A DNA stretch of 64,000 nt from contig CM072892.1 of NCBI GenBank assembly GCA_037013685.1, positions 3,224,001 through 3,288,000 of the forward strand. The letters run 5' to 3'. The notes under the pieces are model-generated. The model made no database searches. It was not told where the DNA came from and worked only from the letters and a program-made list of their open reading frames with translations. Made by a program: the position numbers and the translations under genes. The stretch comes from Acridotheres tristis (taxonomy: Eukaryota > Chordata > Aves > Passeriformes > Sturnidae). Shown one piece after another: positions 37,053 to 47,697 of this stretch (within the stretch, counting starts at the first letter, position 1; each line of letters begins with the position of its first letter).

Positions 37053-37382
37053 CTCTTAGTCGTTTCTTGCTTGGGCAAATTATCTGAATGGGCTTTTGAG
37101 AACTTTTTATGGAGAACTGAAAACAAGGGCATAATAAAACAGTAATTTAAGAGTAATTTGCTGACAACTGGAGCCCTTAAGTGCACTGACTTAGCATTGA
37201 GGGGCACTGATACCAAGCCTTCTGTGTGAATGTCCTCTTTGTCACTTAGAGGATCTTTGGGCAGTTTTTAAAACACTTCTAGTTTTAAATTGGTGTCCTT
37301 GTCGCTCAGGATAAGCTGTTTTCTATTTCATAAGTTACACATCACTCATCTCACTCACTTCACCAAAATCACAGTCAGCAAA

Positions 37383-37835
37383 TTCATGGAATCCTGGAAT
37401 GGTTTGGTTTGAAAGGGACATTGAAGACCCATTCCAACCCCTTGCCTTGGGAAGGGACCCCTTCCACTATTCCAGGGTGCTCCAAGCCCTGTCCAGCCTG
37501 GCCTTGGACACTTCCAGGGATTTGGGGGAGGCTCAGCTTCTCTGGGCACCCTGTGCCAGGGCCTCCCTACCCTCAAAGCCAGGAATCCCCAATTCCCACT
37601 ATCCCATCCATTCCTGCCCTCTGGCAGTGGGAGCCATTCCCTGTGTCCTGTCCCTCCATCCCTTGTCCCCAGTCCCTCTCCAGCTCTCCTGGAGCCCCTT
37701 TAGGCCCTGCAAGGGGCTCTGAGCTCTCCCTGGAGCCTTTTCCAGGTTGAACACCCCCAGCTCTCCCAGCCTGGCTCCAGAGCAGAGGGGCTTCAGCCCT
37801 TGGAGCATCTCTGTGGCCTCCTGGACACTTCACTT
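37383..37835 (-). mobile_element. CR1 LINE 3' fragment, about 450 bp (reverse)
   Basis: It reads ATGGAATCCTGGAATGGTTT, CTCCAAGCCCTGTCCAGCCT, GGGCACCCTGTGCCAGGGCC, TCTGGCAGTGGGAGCCATTC and GCATCTCTGTGGCCTCCTGG. It belongs to the same subfamily as the forward copies at 46329 and 47469 on the other side of exon A. Confidence 0.94.
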
Positions 37836-40625
37836 GGGTTGTGCTTCACTGTGAAATAAGTTGTATACAGTAATGGGAGGAGAACCCAATTTCTGCTTTC
37901 AAAATGAAATGGTTTATCTTGGATGAGTTTGGTTGTTTTTTTGGGTTCCTTCAAGTGCTTGAGTGTTACTTGGCATTATCATTGTTCCTTGAAGACATGT
38001 CACCTGGTGAGACCCACACGTTCTTTTCCTGTGCTGACAGCTGCTCTTGGCCATCCCTCTCAGCAGGGGTGGGGTTTTTAAACTGGAATCTTCTAGCCTA
38101 GAAATCCGTTTGCAAAAATCAAAACTAGAATTAAAACCCCTGCAGCTTGGTCCTTCAGGGTTTGTAAATGCAGGCACCAGTGTGCTGCTGCTCATGTTGT
38201 TTTTTGCAGGGTCTGTGTCTGTCCCTGCCTTTGTCCATGTGGTCTGCCTTTACATTTGGAAAACTGTGACTGTTCCCAGGACATCATAACCATGAGCCTT
38301 GCTGGTGGGTGAAATAACCCCTTCATCCCTCAGGAGGCAGGTTCAGAGAAAAGGCAGGAAGGTCCCTTGTGTGTGGACACGTTAGAGGTGGATCCATCAC
38401 CACTGCACATGGTGGCAATTAACAGGTTGCAGAGATCCAGCAGTGATTAAGCAGATTTGTGACAGAGAAATCCCTTAATAACTTAATAAATTGACAAACT
38501 TCACCTCTTTTTTCCAGCCAGAAAGCCCCAGTTTTGGGGATGGTGTTGGTCCTATTCATAGCACAAGCACAGGTTCCAGTCTTGGAAGCAGGACCTGGCT
38601 ATATTTGGAGCTGGATTTATCCACAGGCATGCTGCACATGCATCAGCTGGGCTGTCTAGCAGCAAAATCCTGTCAGTTAAGTAATCCTTCAGTAGAAGGT
38701 AGTTTCACATCCCACCTTCATTCAGCTTCTCATCCAAGAAAATATTCCATAATAAAAAATGGGATTTTCTGCTTGGGGGTTACCAGCAGCTCCCATCCCT
38801 GTTCAGGGCTGGTCAGCTGTTACCTGACCTCATCTCCAAAAGGAGATGGCAGTTCAGTGGCAGGACAGGGATTTTAGGGGGTTTCAAGGCAGCAAAGGGG
38901 GGGATTCTAACTTTGGGGCTCTCTCTGTGCTCAGATTTGGCAGTAGCTGTGACATTCCACAGAGCACTGAAATCCTCGTGATGGGAAGCACCAGGCGTCC
39001 CTGAAGCAGCACCAGGGGAACAGATGAGGCTGTCAGGTGATTAGTGCCTGTGACCCAGCACAGGTATCATGTCAGGACCCCGGGATGTGGGATCCCAAAG
39101 CACATCCTAATCTCAGCTGCCCCAGAGTGCTTGTTCTGACCATAAAGGATGAGATATCCCAGATGGCCAGGAGTGCATGGCAGCAGGTGAGGGGCTGAGC
39201 TGGGGGCTCCTGTGTTCAGGGAGAGGGTGCAGAGGGGCTTTGGGGCATTGCCAGCCCCTCTCCCCCTGCCCACAGGCAGCTCCAGCTTCCCCTCTCCTGC
39301 ACTGCCCTCTCCAGATCCCTCTATTTTCTGGCAGACAGGATTAAGGCTGACCTTCTGCCCCATCTCAGAGAGAGCCAAACCTCTTTCAGATCTAATTATT
39401 TTCCATTTTTGTTTAATTGTGCACATCCTGCTGCTGGCTGAGAAGGAGACCAGCTCCTGCCTGGGCCAGGGCAGGGAAGGGCACCCAGCCCTTCATCAGC
39501 CACAGGCTTTTGGGTCAGTGCTCCAGCTTTTGGGGTTGTTCTTTAAACCCCCAAATCTCTTGGAGGTCCAAAGCAAAGCTCCCAGGAAGCAGCTCTGGCG
39601 CCATCCTGTGTTTCTGCAGTGGGGACCTTCATGCTGAGCTCTCCCCCATGTGAGGAGGAGGAGTCCAGCCATGGCCACCTGCCTTTCTCCTCCTCTTCCT
39701 CCTCTCCTGCACCCAGGCTCTGCTTTTTCTGCGTGTATTTTGCTCCTGTGTTTAAGTGGCATCCACTTCTTTGAGCAGTGCATTGCAGACCTTTTTTTTT
39801 TTTTTTTCTTTTTAATGATCTTTGATTTCTCAGTTTATCTGAGCTGCTACAGAATCCCAGCTGGTGCCAGGCTGGGATTTGGCTGTGCCAGCCTGGAAGT
39901 GCTGCTGAACCACCACGAGAGTGATGATAAAATATCGGGGTGTGACTTCCCTCTCTGCAGGAGGATGGGAGAAAATAAGACATGTTTTCAACTCACCAGG
40001 CAGCTGACTAAGAGAGAGGGGACAGATAAATCAGATTCATCCCAACAGGAAGCCTTGCCTGGAGCAGGGACACCTGCATTTGGAAAATATGGATATGCTC
40101 TGATGGGCCTTGAGTCCTGCTATGCTTGTGTATTCTTTACAGCATCATGCTGAGTGTTGCTCTCCCAAATCCCATCTTTTTAGCACCAAAACAACCTCAC
40201 AGCATTCCCACGGGCACAGGGGCACACCCAGACTACCAGAAGTCCCCTCTGCTGCCATACAGCTGTTCCTTCTCCACCAAAGCTGTGCCACGTCGTGCCC
40301 CTTGCTCCTTTCAGCACAGGGCACGCTGTGGCTGCCTCAGGAAGTGGCTCTGGAGGAGGGGGAGGTGTGTGGAGAAGTAAATACCAGTGCAGAAAGTTCC
40401 AGGGAGAGTAGCCAGCGTTTCCAGCAGCCATCTAGTGGCTTCCTATTAAAGCAGTTGCATGCCTTGGAGCTGGGAAGGTGAATCTGGAGGGGTGAGTGCT
40501 GTCAGGAAACTGATGTCCTGAGTTTGGTCCTAACTGGGAGAAGGTGCTGCTTTACCAGCCCTCTTCTGGGTCAGGGGTGGTGGGAGGGCTGGGTCAGCTG
40601 CTGGCCAGCAGCATGGGTCATATGA
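37836..40625. other. Intronic stretch without gene
   Basis: Nothing beyond unique intron is recognised. There is an oligo-T tract at about 39791-39805. Short frames show no protein similarity. Confidence 0.6.
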
Positions 40626-40706
40626 AATCATGGAATATCCTGAGGTGGAGGGGACCCATGAGGATTGTAGAGTCCAGTTCCTGGGTCACAGAATATCCCG
40701 AGCTGG
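40626..40706 (-). mobile_element. CR1 LINE 3' ends, ATATCCTGAG subtype (reverse), apparently two nested
   Basis: ATCATGGAATATCCTGAGGT and GGGACCCATGAGGATTGTAG are followed by a second terminus, TCACAGAATATCCCGAGCTG. One terminus seems to have been duplicated or to have inserted next to another. Confidence 0.75.
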
Positions 40707-41229
40707 ATATTGATTCGCTCTTGTGCCTTCCCAAGAGCAAACGTGATGAATGATCCTACAGCTGGAGATCTGGATCTGCATTTCAGTGGTGTGGGTTCGG
40801 TTACCCTAGGCCAGAAACACACAGAGGCTATAGGGATAATCAGTGATTTAGGGCAGCTTCCTGTACAGAATGGATTGAAGACAGCAGACAGGGACAGAGA
40901 ACGTAAAGTTTGGGGGGATTTTTTCAGCGTTTCACCTGATGAAGTTTTGGGCAGTGTGTTGAAAGCAAGCAGGAGGGAGTGCTCTCCAGCCCAGGTTCAG
41001 CTGTGGCTCCTGTAGCACAGGGGCTGAAAGTTTGAAGGCTTTACAGAGGGGTTTGGCCAGCGCTGGAGGAGAGACTGCCCTGGAGCTGGGCAGTGTCATT
41101 TGGCTGGTCTGGGTAGATTTGGTAGATTTTGGAGTTTGTATCAGCTCTTCAGAGAAACCTCTGGTGATGGAGATCTCCCAATGTCCTTTCATCATTTCCA
41201 ACCTCATTCATCTTTGCTGCAGTTCAAGT

Positions 41230-41400
41230 CACAGATTCATAGAATTGTTTAGGTTGGAAAAGCTCTCCAAGATCATTGAGTTCAACCATTCCCCCAGCAC
41301 TGCTGAGGCCACCACTGAGCCATGTCCCCAAGGGCCACATCCTCATGGCTGTAAACCCCTCCAGGGACGGGGACTCCACCATTTCCCTGGGCAGCAGCAG
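41230..41400 (-). mobile_element. CR1 LINE 3' end (reverse)
   Basis: TTCATAGAATTGTTTAGGTT, TCCAAGATCATTGAGTTCAA, AGCCATGTCCCCAAGGGCCA and CCTCCAGGGACGGGGACTCC identify a CR1 copy of the TTTAGGTTGGAAAAG subtype. Confidence 0.92.
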
Positions 41401-41592
41401 AAGTGGAAAACAGCCAGTGTTCACCTCTCAGCCAGGTGTCAGGCTGGCTGCTGCAGCTTTTCTGTGCAGCACAGTATCTGACTGACATGGTGCTTCCCAA
41501 GCCAGGCTCCTGCCACCTCGTTTGTTCCCACCTGCATGCAGATGTTTGCACCTGCTTAATGCAGATGTTCTTTCACATCTCTCCAAGTCTTA

Positions 41593-41845
41593 TGGGATCA
41601 CAGAATATCCTGAGCTGGAAGGGGACCCACAAGGATCATCAAGTCCAACTCCTGGCCCTGCACAGGGCACTCCAATAATTCCACCCTGTGCCTGAGAGCA
41701 TCCAAATTCTCTTGGAACTCTGGCAGGCTGGTGCTGTGACCAGTCCCTGGGGAGCCTGGTCAGTGCCCACCACCCTCTGGGGGAAGAACCTTTTCCTGAT
41801 CTCCAGCCTAAACCTCCCCTGACACAGCTCCATGCCACCCCTTGG
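41593..41845 (-). mobile_element. CR1 LINE 3' fragment, ATATCCTGAG subtype (reverse), upstream of exon A
   Basis: It reads ATCACAGAATATCCTGAGCT, GGGACCCACAAGGATCATCA, CTCCTGGCCCTGCACAGGGC, CCTCTGGGGGAAGAACCTTT and CTCCAGCCTAAACCTCCCCT. Within it, 41777-41827 is complementary to 50342-50392 of a forward copy, with four mismatches in 51 nt. Confidence 0.93.
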
Positions 41846-42119
41846 AGTCCTCAACATGGTTTGACCTCTGGTCCAGTTTCCTGGAGTGTTTTCCTTTCTC
41901 TTAGCACAATACCTGCGTGCTGATCACGTTTATCACATCACCCTTATCACCAGTGACAGGCTGGGTGGTGTCAGGGCCAGCACAGGTCTCCTTGCCCAGC
42001 ACATCCTCCCAGTCTGACAGTGAATCAGCACCACCAGCTCCCTCCATATGTTTTTCAGATGAGTTGTGTGCCCACATTAGAGCAGTTTCTCTCTGCTGTG
42101 CTGCTGAGGGAGCCATGTG

Positions 42120-42478
42120 CAGCAGCACCTAATGAATATCAAGATCTACAGCACTGCCTGTTCCTCCAGCTATTCACAGGCCAGGTGCTCTGTCACAGAA
42201 GGAAATCAAATTGCTCTTGACAAATGGGTGTCGGCAGTCACTTATCATCTTGTTATCTTCTAAGTGCTTACAAATAGGTTGTTTCGTTATTTGTTCCATC
42301 AGTTTTCCAGGAGTTTGAGTTAAGTGACCAGTTTGTAATTCCCTGACTTTTCCTTCTGCATATTTAAATCTAACCCTTAGGTTTCCTTTTTTTTCTTGGT
42401 CTTCTGAAACCTCTCCTATTTGCTGTGATCTAACAGAGGAGCAGGAGCTCTGGGGCTGCTTCAGCTGAGCCCTTCCTC
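42120..42478 (-). mobile_element. Old CR1 LINE fragment from the reverse-transcriptase region (reverse)
   Basis: The forward strand carries GAAGGAAATCAAATTGCTC, TTGACAAATGGGTGTCGG, ATCTTCTAAGTGCTTACAAA and TGACCAGTTTGTAATTCCCT. This is the reversed fingertip region of a sauropsid CR1 reverse transcriptase. The minus strand reads PGKLMEQITKQPICKHLEDN before decaying by frameshift and stop. It is far older than the other copies and ends about 490 bp before exon A. It is a fossil with no intact protein. Confidence 0.7.
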
Positions 42479-42928
42479 CTTACCTTTGGGGCTGGTGGAT
42501 GCACCAACACCCTGGTTGGATGAGCGTGCTCCTGCTGGAAAGCTTCTTCCCTCTGTGGCTCTCACCTGTGTTACCTCCTTTGAATCTTGACCTTTTCAAT
42601 TTTCCAGCCAAGTTCTTTTCAAAGGTTAGCTTTGTCCACCGAGTGCTTTTGTAATCTGCAACAATGCAGAAAATTTGGGCCAAATCGTGATTTTGATTAA
42701 AATAAGCACAACAGCAGTGGAGTAGAGCTGGGTGTAGTTCGGCTTTTTTAGAGATTTTCAGGAGCATTTGGTAACTTCTGGTATCCAGTTTGGCACACTT
42801 TGCTGTGCCAGTGGTTTTGGAGGGAGCTTGCAAGGGAGATGCTCACGCCGTGGTACCGCACATGTGGAAATAAATCCCTTTGGCGTGGTTATTTCTTTAT
42901 TGTCTCTGTTTTCCAATTTCTCATTAAT

Positions 42929-42966
42929 CTTCTTGTTTTCCCCCCTCCTCCCTATCCCTCCAACAG
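42929..42966 (+). other. 3' splice site of exon A
   Basis: An uninterrupted pyrimidine-rich tract (TTTTCCCCCCTCCTCCC and following) without any AG runs to the CAACAG acceptor. It is a strong constitutive-type acceptor. The phase fits the expected Gly codon split after its first base. Confidence 0.9.
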
Positions 42967-43488
42967 GAATCATTAACCAGTGGCAACAGGAATCCAAGGA
43001 TAAAGTGATCTCCCTCTTGCTGACCCACCTGCCTTTACTGAAGCCCGGCAACATCGAGGCGAAAGTCGAGTACATGAAACTCTTGCCCAAAATCCTGGCG
43101 CACTCCATCGAGCACAACCAGCACATCGAGGAGAGCAGGCAGCTGCTGTCCTACGCCTTGATCCACCCTGCCACCTCCCTGGAGGACAGGAGCGCCCTGG
43201 CCATGTGGCTCAACCACCTGGAGGACCGCACGTCGGGCGGCTTCGGTGGCCAGGGCCGCGGCCGCTCCGACTCGCTGGACTACGGGCAGGCTCACTACTA
43301 TCACCAAAGACAGAACTCGGATGACAAACTCAACGGGTGGCAGAACTCCTCCCGGGACTCCGGCATCAGCGTCAGCGCCTCCAGCTGGCAGGACAAAAGC
43401 CTGGCCTGTGAGAATGGCCACCTGCCCCTCTACTCCTCCTCCTCTGTCCCCACCACCATCAACACCATCGGCACTAGCACAAGCACCA
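42967..43488 (+). CDS. SAMD4A: SAMD4A (Smaug1) internal coding exon A, 174 codons
   Basis: SAMD4A is a cytoplasmic RNA-binding protein that recognises stem-loop Smaug elements through its SAM domain, represses translation and recruits deadenylation. This exon gives a protein running from [13 protein letters not shown] through [19 protein letters not shown] and [14 protein letters not shown] to a Ser/Thr-rich end ([13 protein letters not shown]). I recognise it as vertebrate SAMD4A, about residues 66-240 of the human protein from memory. The first part is helical and conserved (N-terminal Smaug similarity region). The rest is low-complexity, with a [13 protein letters not shown] stretch and RQNSDDK. 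The acceptor is a pyrimidine tract ending CTCCAACAG at 42966. The donor is GTGAGT at 43489. The exon begins with the last two bases of a Gly codon and ends on the first base of an Ile codon, so both boundaries are phase 1. Third-position GC is 149 of 174. Compared with human as I remember it, there is one extra Ser (NSSRDSG). The open frame continues into intron on both sides, so the in-frame ATG at 42768 is not a start. Confidence 0.96.
43036..43385. other. CpG-dense part of exon A
   Basis: I count 26 CpG in 43021-43380, including GGCCGCGGCCGCTCC around 43254-43268 with a NotI site. It lies inside coding sequence and goes with the very high third-position GC of this exon. Confidence 0.8.
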
Positions 43489-45896
43489 GTGAGTACCCAC
43501 GGGAGGCTCTGGGGACAGTCCCCCCACCCCATCCCAGCTGTGTTGGCGTGGTTAGCAGAGGGGATAAACTCATCTGGGCCATAGGAAGCTCCTTTGTTAT
43601 TTTTTTTTTTCCTCCTTTTTCCTTTCCTCACCTGCTTTTTTAATTTCCTGCTTGCCTTGTTGGGGTTTTTTTTCCTCTGATGCTGTGGGGTTTTAAAGAC
43701 CTGGGAGCTGGAGAGAGGGAAAAACAGCAAAGAGTAAGAAAAAGACCAAAAATGTGTTTCTGAAGGGAATCCCATGTATTTCATGTAGCTTTGTGTAGAT
43801 TTACAGTTCATGTTTCAAGAGTGCCTAAAGCAAGCAGGAAGCTGATGCTTCATGTCCAAAAGTGAGCTGGGGGCCTTGAGGCAAATCCAAAAGTGTGCTG
43901 AGGACTCCCTGAGAAGAAATGGGATTGGGACCCTGAATGCAGGCATAAGATTTGGAAGCAGAACTGGAATCCATCAGCTTCAGGGTATCTGAAATGTTCA
44001 CTTGTATTTGCAGTGCAGAGGTGGGAAGCTGGTGGTGATTGAGGAGTTTAGATGGACAGTCCTCAGTGTTTTCCAGGAGAGCTGGGTGGTTCTTCCCCAT
44101 GGAGACCTTGCCAGGCTTTGATGGATGGTGCAGAGCCCAGCCCAAGGCTTGGACACGTGGAGATCTGTCTAATGTCTAATGTCTTTGTGTGAAGCTGTAG
44201 TGCAGCTACAACTGGTGTTCAAAGCAGCCATTGATACTTGTGAGCCTTCTTTGGGGGAGCAGGAACAAAGCACCTTCTCAGTGGGATTCAGAAACTCCCC
44301 TGCCCACCCACTCGCTCTCTCACACCTTTGGGTGACTGCCACCATGTCACCTGCAGGGCTGCCTGTCCTCCTTCACTCTGAGATACTCAGAAGTCTCTCC
44401 AAAATGCTTTTTCAGCATCTCCTAGAAATCAGGGATGCAGAGAGCACTTTGGGGAGGAGAGGCTTCTTGTGGCAGCAGCCCTGGTTTCTTTATCAGAGTG
44501 TGGAAAGCCACAATTAAATAGCTAAAAGCTTTAAAATGGTCACTTAAGACTTCTGGGCTTTTCTCTCTCCTGTAAGAATTGGGTTTTTTTTAAGTGATGT
44601 TTCAAGTCAGCAGCGAAACGAAACACAGCTCTGGGTTTATTGCTGTAGCACCTTGGTCCTGCCTCTCCTGTGTCCACCCTTGCAGGCGTGTGGGGATTTA
44701 GCAGAAGGGTCTCAGCTTCTCCACAGACTCTAAACCATCATTCCCATCCAGTCCCCTGTCTGTGAAGCCCCCAGCTCCTGCTGCTGTGAGATTGTGTGAT
44801 GTTCAGCTTCTCTGAGAGACAGATCCTGTACTGTGAAGCTGTTCCAGACCTGCATGGGAAAGGTCTAACAAGGAGGCAGGGTGAGAAAAACCCCTGAATT
44901 TACTTGCAGTTGGTCTGTTAAACTTCTCCAAGGATTATTTTTGGGGGGTTTTCCACGTGGTTTTTGCATGCCTGGTGGTTCAGAGGCTTTGCACACCATG
45001 GAAGGAGTGGGAAGAGAGGCTGCAGAAGGGCTCTGGTTCCTCATGTCAGGGTTTGGAAGCAGGGAGGTGTGCTGGGTGCAGCAGGTTAATCACTGACAGT
45101 GACTGGAACTTGGCAAGACGTGTTTGGTCTTGAAGGACTCTTTCCACAAAGAGCCACCCTTGGTGGTTTTTTGAGCCTTTCTGTGCTCAGACTTAGCTCT
45201 CAGCAGCAGCATTGACCCACCCCTTGCCCACTGTGGTCCCCAAGTGGGGGGACAAGATGCCAAAACTGAGGCAACAGCTGAACTGCTCAGCAGTGCCTGA
45301 GCTGCTGCAGTGCTGTGGTTTTTCCTAAATTCTCCCAGAACTTGATGTGTTCAGCAGCAGCTGGGACAGGAACACCTGTGGGTCTGCCCACAGCCCTACA
45401 CTTTACCCAGTCCTTTGTCTGAATTCTTCCTTCAATCTCTGCCACTTGCTTGGCTGCACCATCCTCTGCTAGTGATAGTTCAGGCCCACGTGTTAAGCTG
45501 CTGTAACTCCTGCAGACATATTTTGGTGGCACCATGCTCAGACAACCGTGGGCTGAGCTGGAGGTGACCCAACCACACTTCATGTGTCAGTTCATAAACT
45601 TCCTTAACACAATATTTGGCTTGGGCAAAAGCCTGGTGAGTCCACAGATAGATGCTAAAAAATAAACACGGCTGTCAGCCTTTGTCCCAGCCCCTTGACT
45701 CAATCAATATGTTTATTAATCTTTTATTCCAAAGCAAAGTCCTCAACTCCTTAGTGTTTGTTTAGGTTTTAGTGTTGTTATTAGTTTTAAGTTCTCCCTC
45801 TTACTCAGAGGTGTTTATCTGTGCAGAGGCTTTAATCCAGCAACACCCAGGGAAGGGCACAACCTTCCCTGACCCGTCCCTGCAAAGGCACTGCCA

Positions 45897-45951
45897 GAAT
45901 GGGGCAAAGTCTTTCCTGACACCAGGATGGGGCAAAGTCTTTCCCAGAACA
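45897..45951. repeat. Short direct repeat ATGGGGCAAAGTCTTTCC
   Basis: GAATGGGGCAAAGTCTTTCC recurs as GGATGGGGCAAAGTCTTTCC about 30 bp downstream. It is a local two-copy duplication. Confidence 0.8.
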
Positions 45952-46328
45952 GTGATGTGGTGATCTTGCCTGGGATACATTCTTCTGCTGCTGTGGCACA
46001 ATGAGGTTTAATGCTGTCATGGCACAGGGCTTAAATATGGGTGGCTGAAGCTCATGTGATGTTTTGCTTTGTGCTGTCCTTGACTTTGACTCCAGTTTTG
46101 AGATTTGCTTCAGGATTGGTTCATCTCCAGCTCTCCCATAACTGCACTGACAGGGGTTAGCCAAGACTTGAGGAGATGTTGCAGGAGGCAAGTCTGGAAT
46201 GTTCTGAAGAAGTCACTCTGGATTTACCACATTAATGGTGCTCCAGGAGTGGGAGCAGTGTCCTAAGTGATGAATTTGCGTCTGGAGTGATTAGAGGAAT
46301 GGACTCACCCCAAACAATGGAAGCTGGC

Positions 46329-46490
46329 CCAGAGAAGCTGTGGCTGTCTCATCCTTGGAAGTGTTCAAGGCCAGGCTGGATGAGTCTTCAGTCTGGGCTA
46401 ATGGAAAGTGTCAGGCCCATGGCAGGGGAGTGGAACCAGATGGAATTTAAGGTCCCTTCCAAACCCAAACCATCCTGGGATTCTGCGATG
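46329..46490 (+). mobile_element. CR1 LINE 3' end
   Basis: CAGAGAAGCTGTGGCTGTCT, GTGTTCAAGGCCAGGCTGGA and CCAAACCCAAACCATCCTGG with a GGGATTCTGCGATG tail identify a CR1 terminus. Confidence 0.92.
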
Positions 46491-47267
46491 TTCATGTGCT
46501 CCTTCCCATCCACTGCATCAGCAATTCCTACAAAGCTTGAGATGCAGCTTTAAACCAAGCTTTAGCATGCTGGGAGTGCAGGCAGCCTTGGCATGGGCTC
46601 GGAGGAGGCTGGAGCTGCTCCGGAGTGGGGGACGGGGTGAAGCCCGGAGTCCTGGCTCTGTGGCCAGGTCAGGCAGCAGTTGCAAAATGTTGGGGTTGCA
46701 CAATGCCTTTGTGAGGGAGACATGGCCTGGAAACTGAAAGGACAGAGGGAAGCAGCTTGTTTTCAAAGCTGCCAGCAGCTTCTTGCGTGGGGGCTCCAGC
46801 TCCTTCCCTACCCCTGTAACTGGCTCCACCCGAGCACGGTGTGGTGGCATGACAGGATTTGTTAAATGGAAGCACAGCTTAGCCCTGTGTTTTCCATCCT
46901 CTTGGAAGGGAATTGTGCTGAGGAGGAGGATTGCAGATACACTGGTCTCATTTGGACCATAAAGTTACAGGTCAGTGAGGGATAGATACAGTCAGAGACC
47001 TTGCCAGGGAATATCCTGCAGGGCAGAGATCCCAGGCGTTGGCACTGTGTTCATCCTGGAGGAATGCTGCACTCTTTGGTGTTTCAGTGTCCCTGCACTG
47101 CCTGGGTTCCCCTGAGGGAACAGAGAGGTCCTTGGACCAGCAAAACTCTTGGCAATCTGGAGCCACCCTTCCGCTCCTGCACAAATGGGAAAGGTGCCGG
47201 GTGCTCAGGACTGCTACACCCTTCCCTTGGGAATGTCTGCCAGAAAACTGGTGCTGTTTGTCTACCA

Positions 47268-47321
47268 GGAGAAGGAGAAGGAGAAGGAGAAGGAGAAGGA
47301 GAAGGAGAAGGAGAAGGAGAA
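47268..47321. repeat. Purine hexanucleotide array (GGAGAA)9
   Basis: There are nine perfect GGAGAA units, all purine on the transcribed strand. One frame reads Gly-Glu repeats and another Lys-Glu repeats. Such tracts can form triplex DNA and resemble purine-rich exonic splicing enhancers. The array starts directly at a TGTTTGTCTACCAG acceptor-like sequence. Confidence 0.97.
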
Positions 47322-47415
47322 GAGCAAGCAGAGCAAAGGAGGAGAAATACTCACCTGTACAAATTTCTTGTCCTGAAAAAGAAAAATCTCCTGTTTGTTC
47401 TAGAGCTGAAGAGAA
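47269..47415 (+). other. Possible cryptic in-frame exon (147 nt)
   Basis: It is bounded by an acceptor-like GTGCTGTTTGTCTACCAG and a donor-like GAGAAGTGAGT. It is 147 nt long and open in the frame that would follow exon A, and it contains the purine GGAGAA array, which resembles splicing enhancers. If included, it would add 49 codons (a Gly-Glu repeat, then EQAEQRRRNTHLYKFLVL and so on) and keep the phase into exon B. There is no sign of conservation or known counterpart. It is most likely a pseudo-exon. Confidence 0.2.
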
Positions 47416-47468
47416 GTGAGTCAAGGTTCTTCCACACACCTCAGCCCAGGTTCAAACTGACACAAGGC

Positions 47469-47697
47469 AGGGTTAGATGGGATATTAGGAGTAAATTCTT
47501 TCCTGTGAGGATGGTGAAGCACACGATGCTCAGAGAAGCTGTGGCTGCTCCTGGATCCCTGGAAGTGTCCAAGGCCAGACTGGGCAGGACTTGGAGCAGC
47601 CTGGGACAGTGGAAGGTGTCCCTGCCCATGGCAGGGGATTGTACTAGATGACCTCTAAGGTCCCTTCCAACCCAAACCATTCTGTGTTTGTGTGATC
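47469..47697 (+). mobile_element. CR1 LINE 3' fragment downstream of exon A
   Basis: It reads GGTTAGATGGGATATTAGGA, AGAGAAGCTGTGGCTGCTCC, GGGACAGTGGAAGGTGTCCC and CCCAAACCATTCTGTG. It begins about 50 bp after the donor of the possible cryptic exon. Confidence 0.93.

Larger units (their letters stand above)
1..42966 (+). other. SAMD4A: SAMD4A upstream intron (3' part)
   Basis: This whole stretch lies upstream of exon A, and I find no exon in it. The residues expected before exon A (the start-codon exon of Smaug1) are not encoded here in any frame, so that exon lies beyond the left edge. The intron holds many CR1 fragments, several tandem arrays and a small CpG island, listed separately. It ends with a pyrimidine tract at about 42929-42962 that is free of AG, then CAG at 42964-42966. 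A branch-point-like CTCATTAAT lies about 40 nt upstream of the acceptor. The open reading frames within it are short or composed of CR1 sequence, and none resembles a known protein. Confidence 0.9.

Noticed and set aside
42768..42966. In-frame ATG and open frame upstream of exon A as a possible alternative start
   Set aside because: A strong pyrimidine tract and CAG acceptor separate it from the conserved sequence. The upstream residues do not match SAMD4A, so this is intron read-through.
43035..43811. 258-codon open frame on the minus strand across exon A
   Set aside because: It is the antisense of the GC-rich exon A. High third-position GC removes stops on the opposite strand. It has no protein similarity and runs into intron.
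47149..47376. Lys-Glu-rich protein from the GGAGAA array
   Set aside because: The frame is simply the microsatellite translated, and it closes shortly after. No coding evidence exists apart from the weak cryptic-exon case listed separately.
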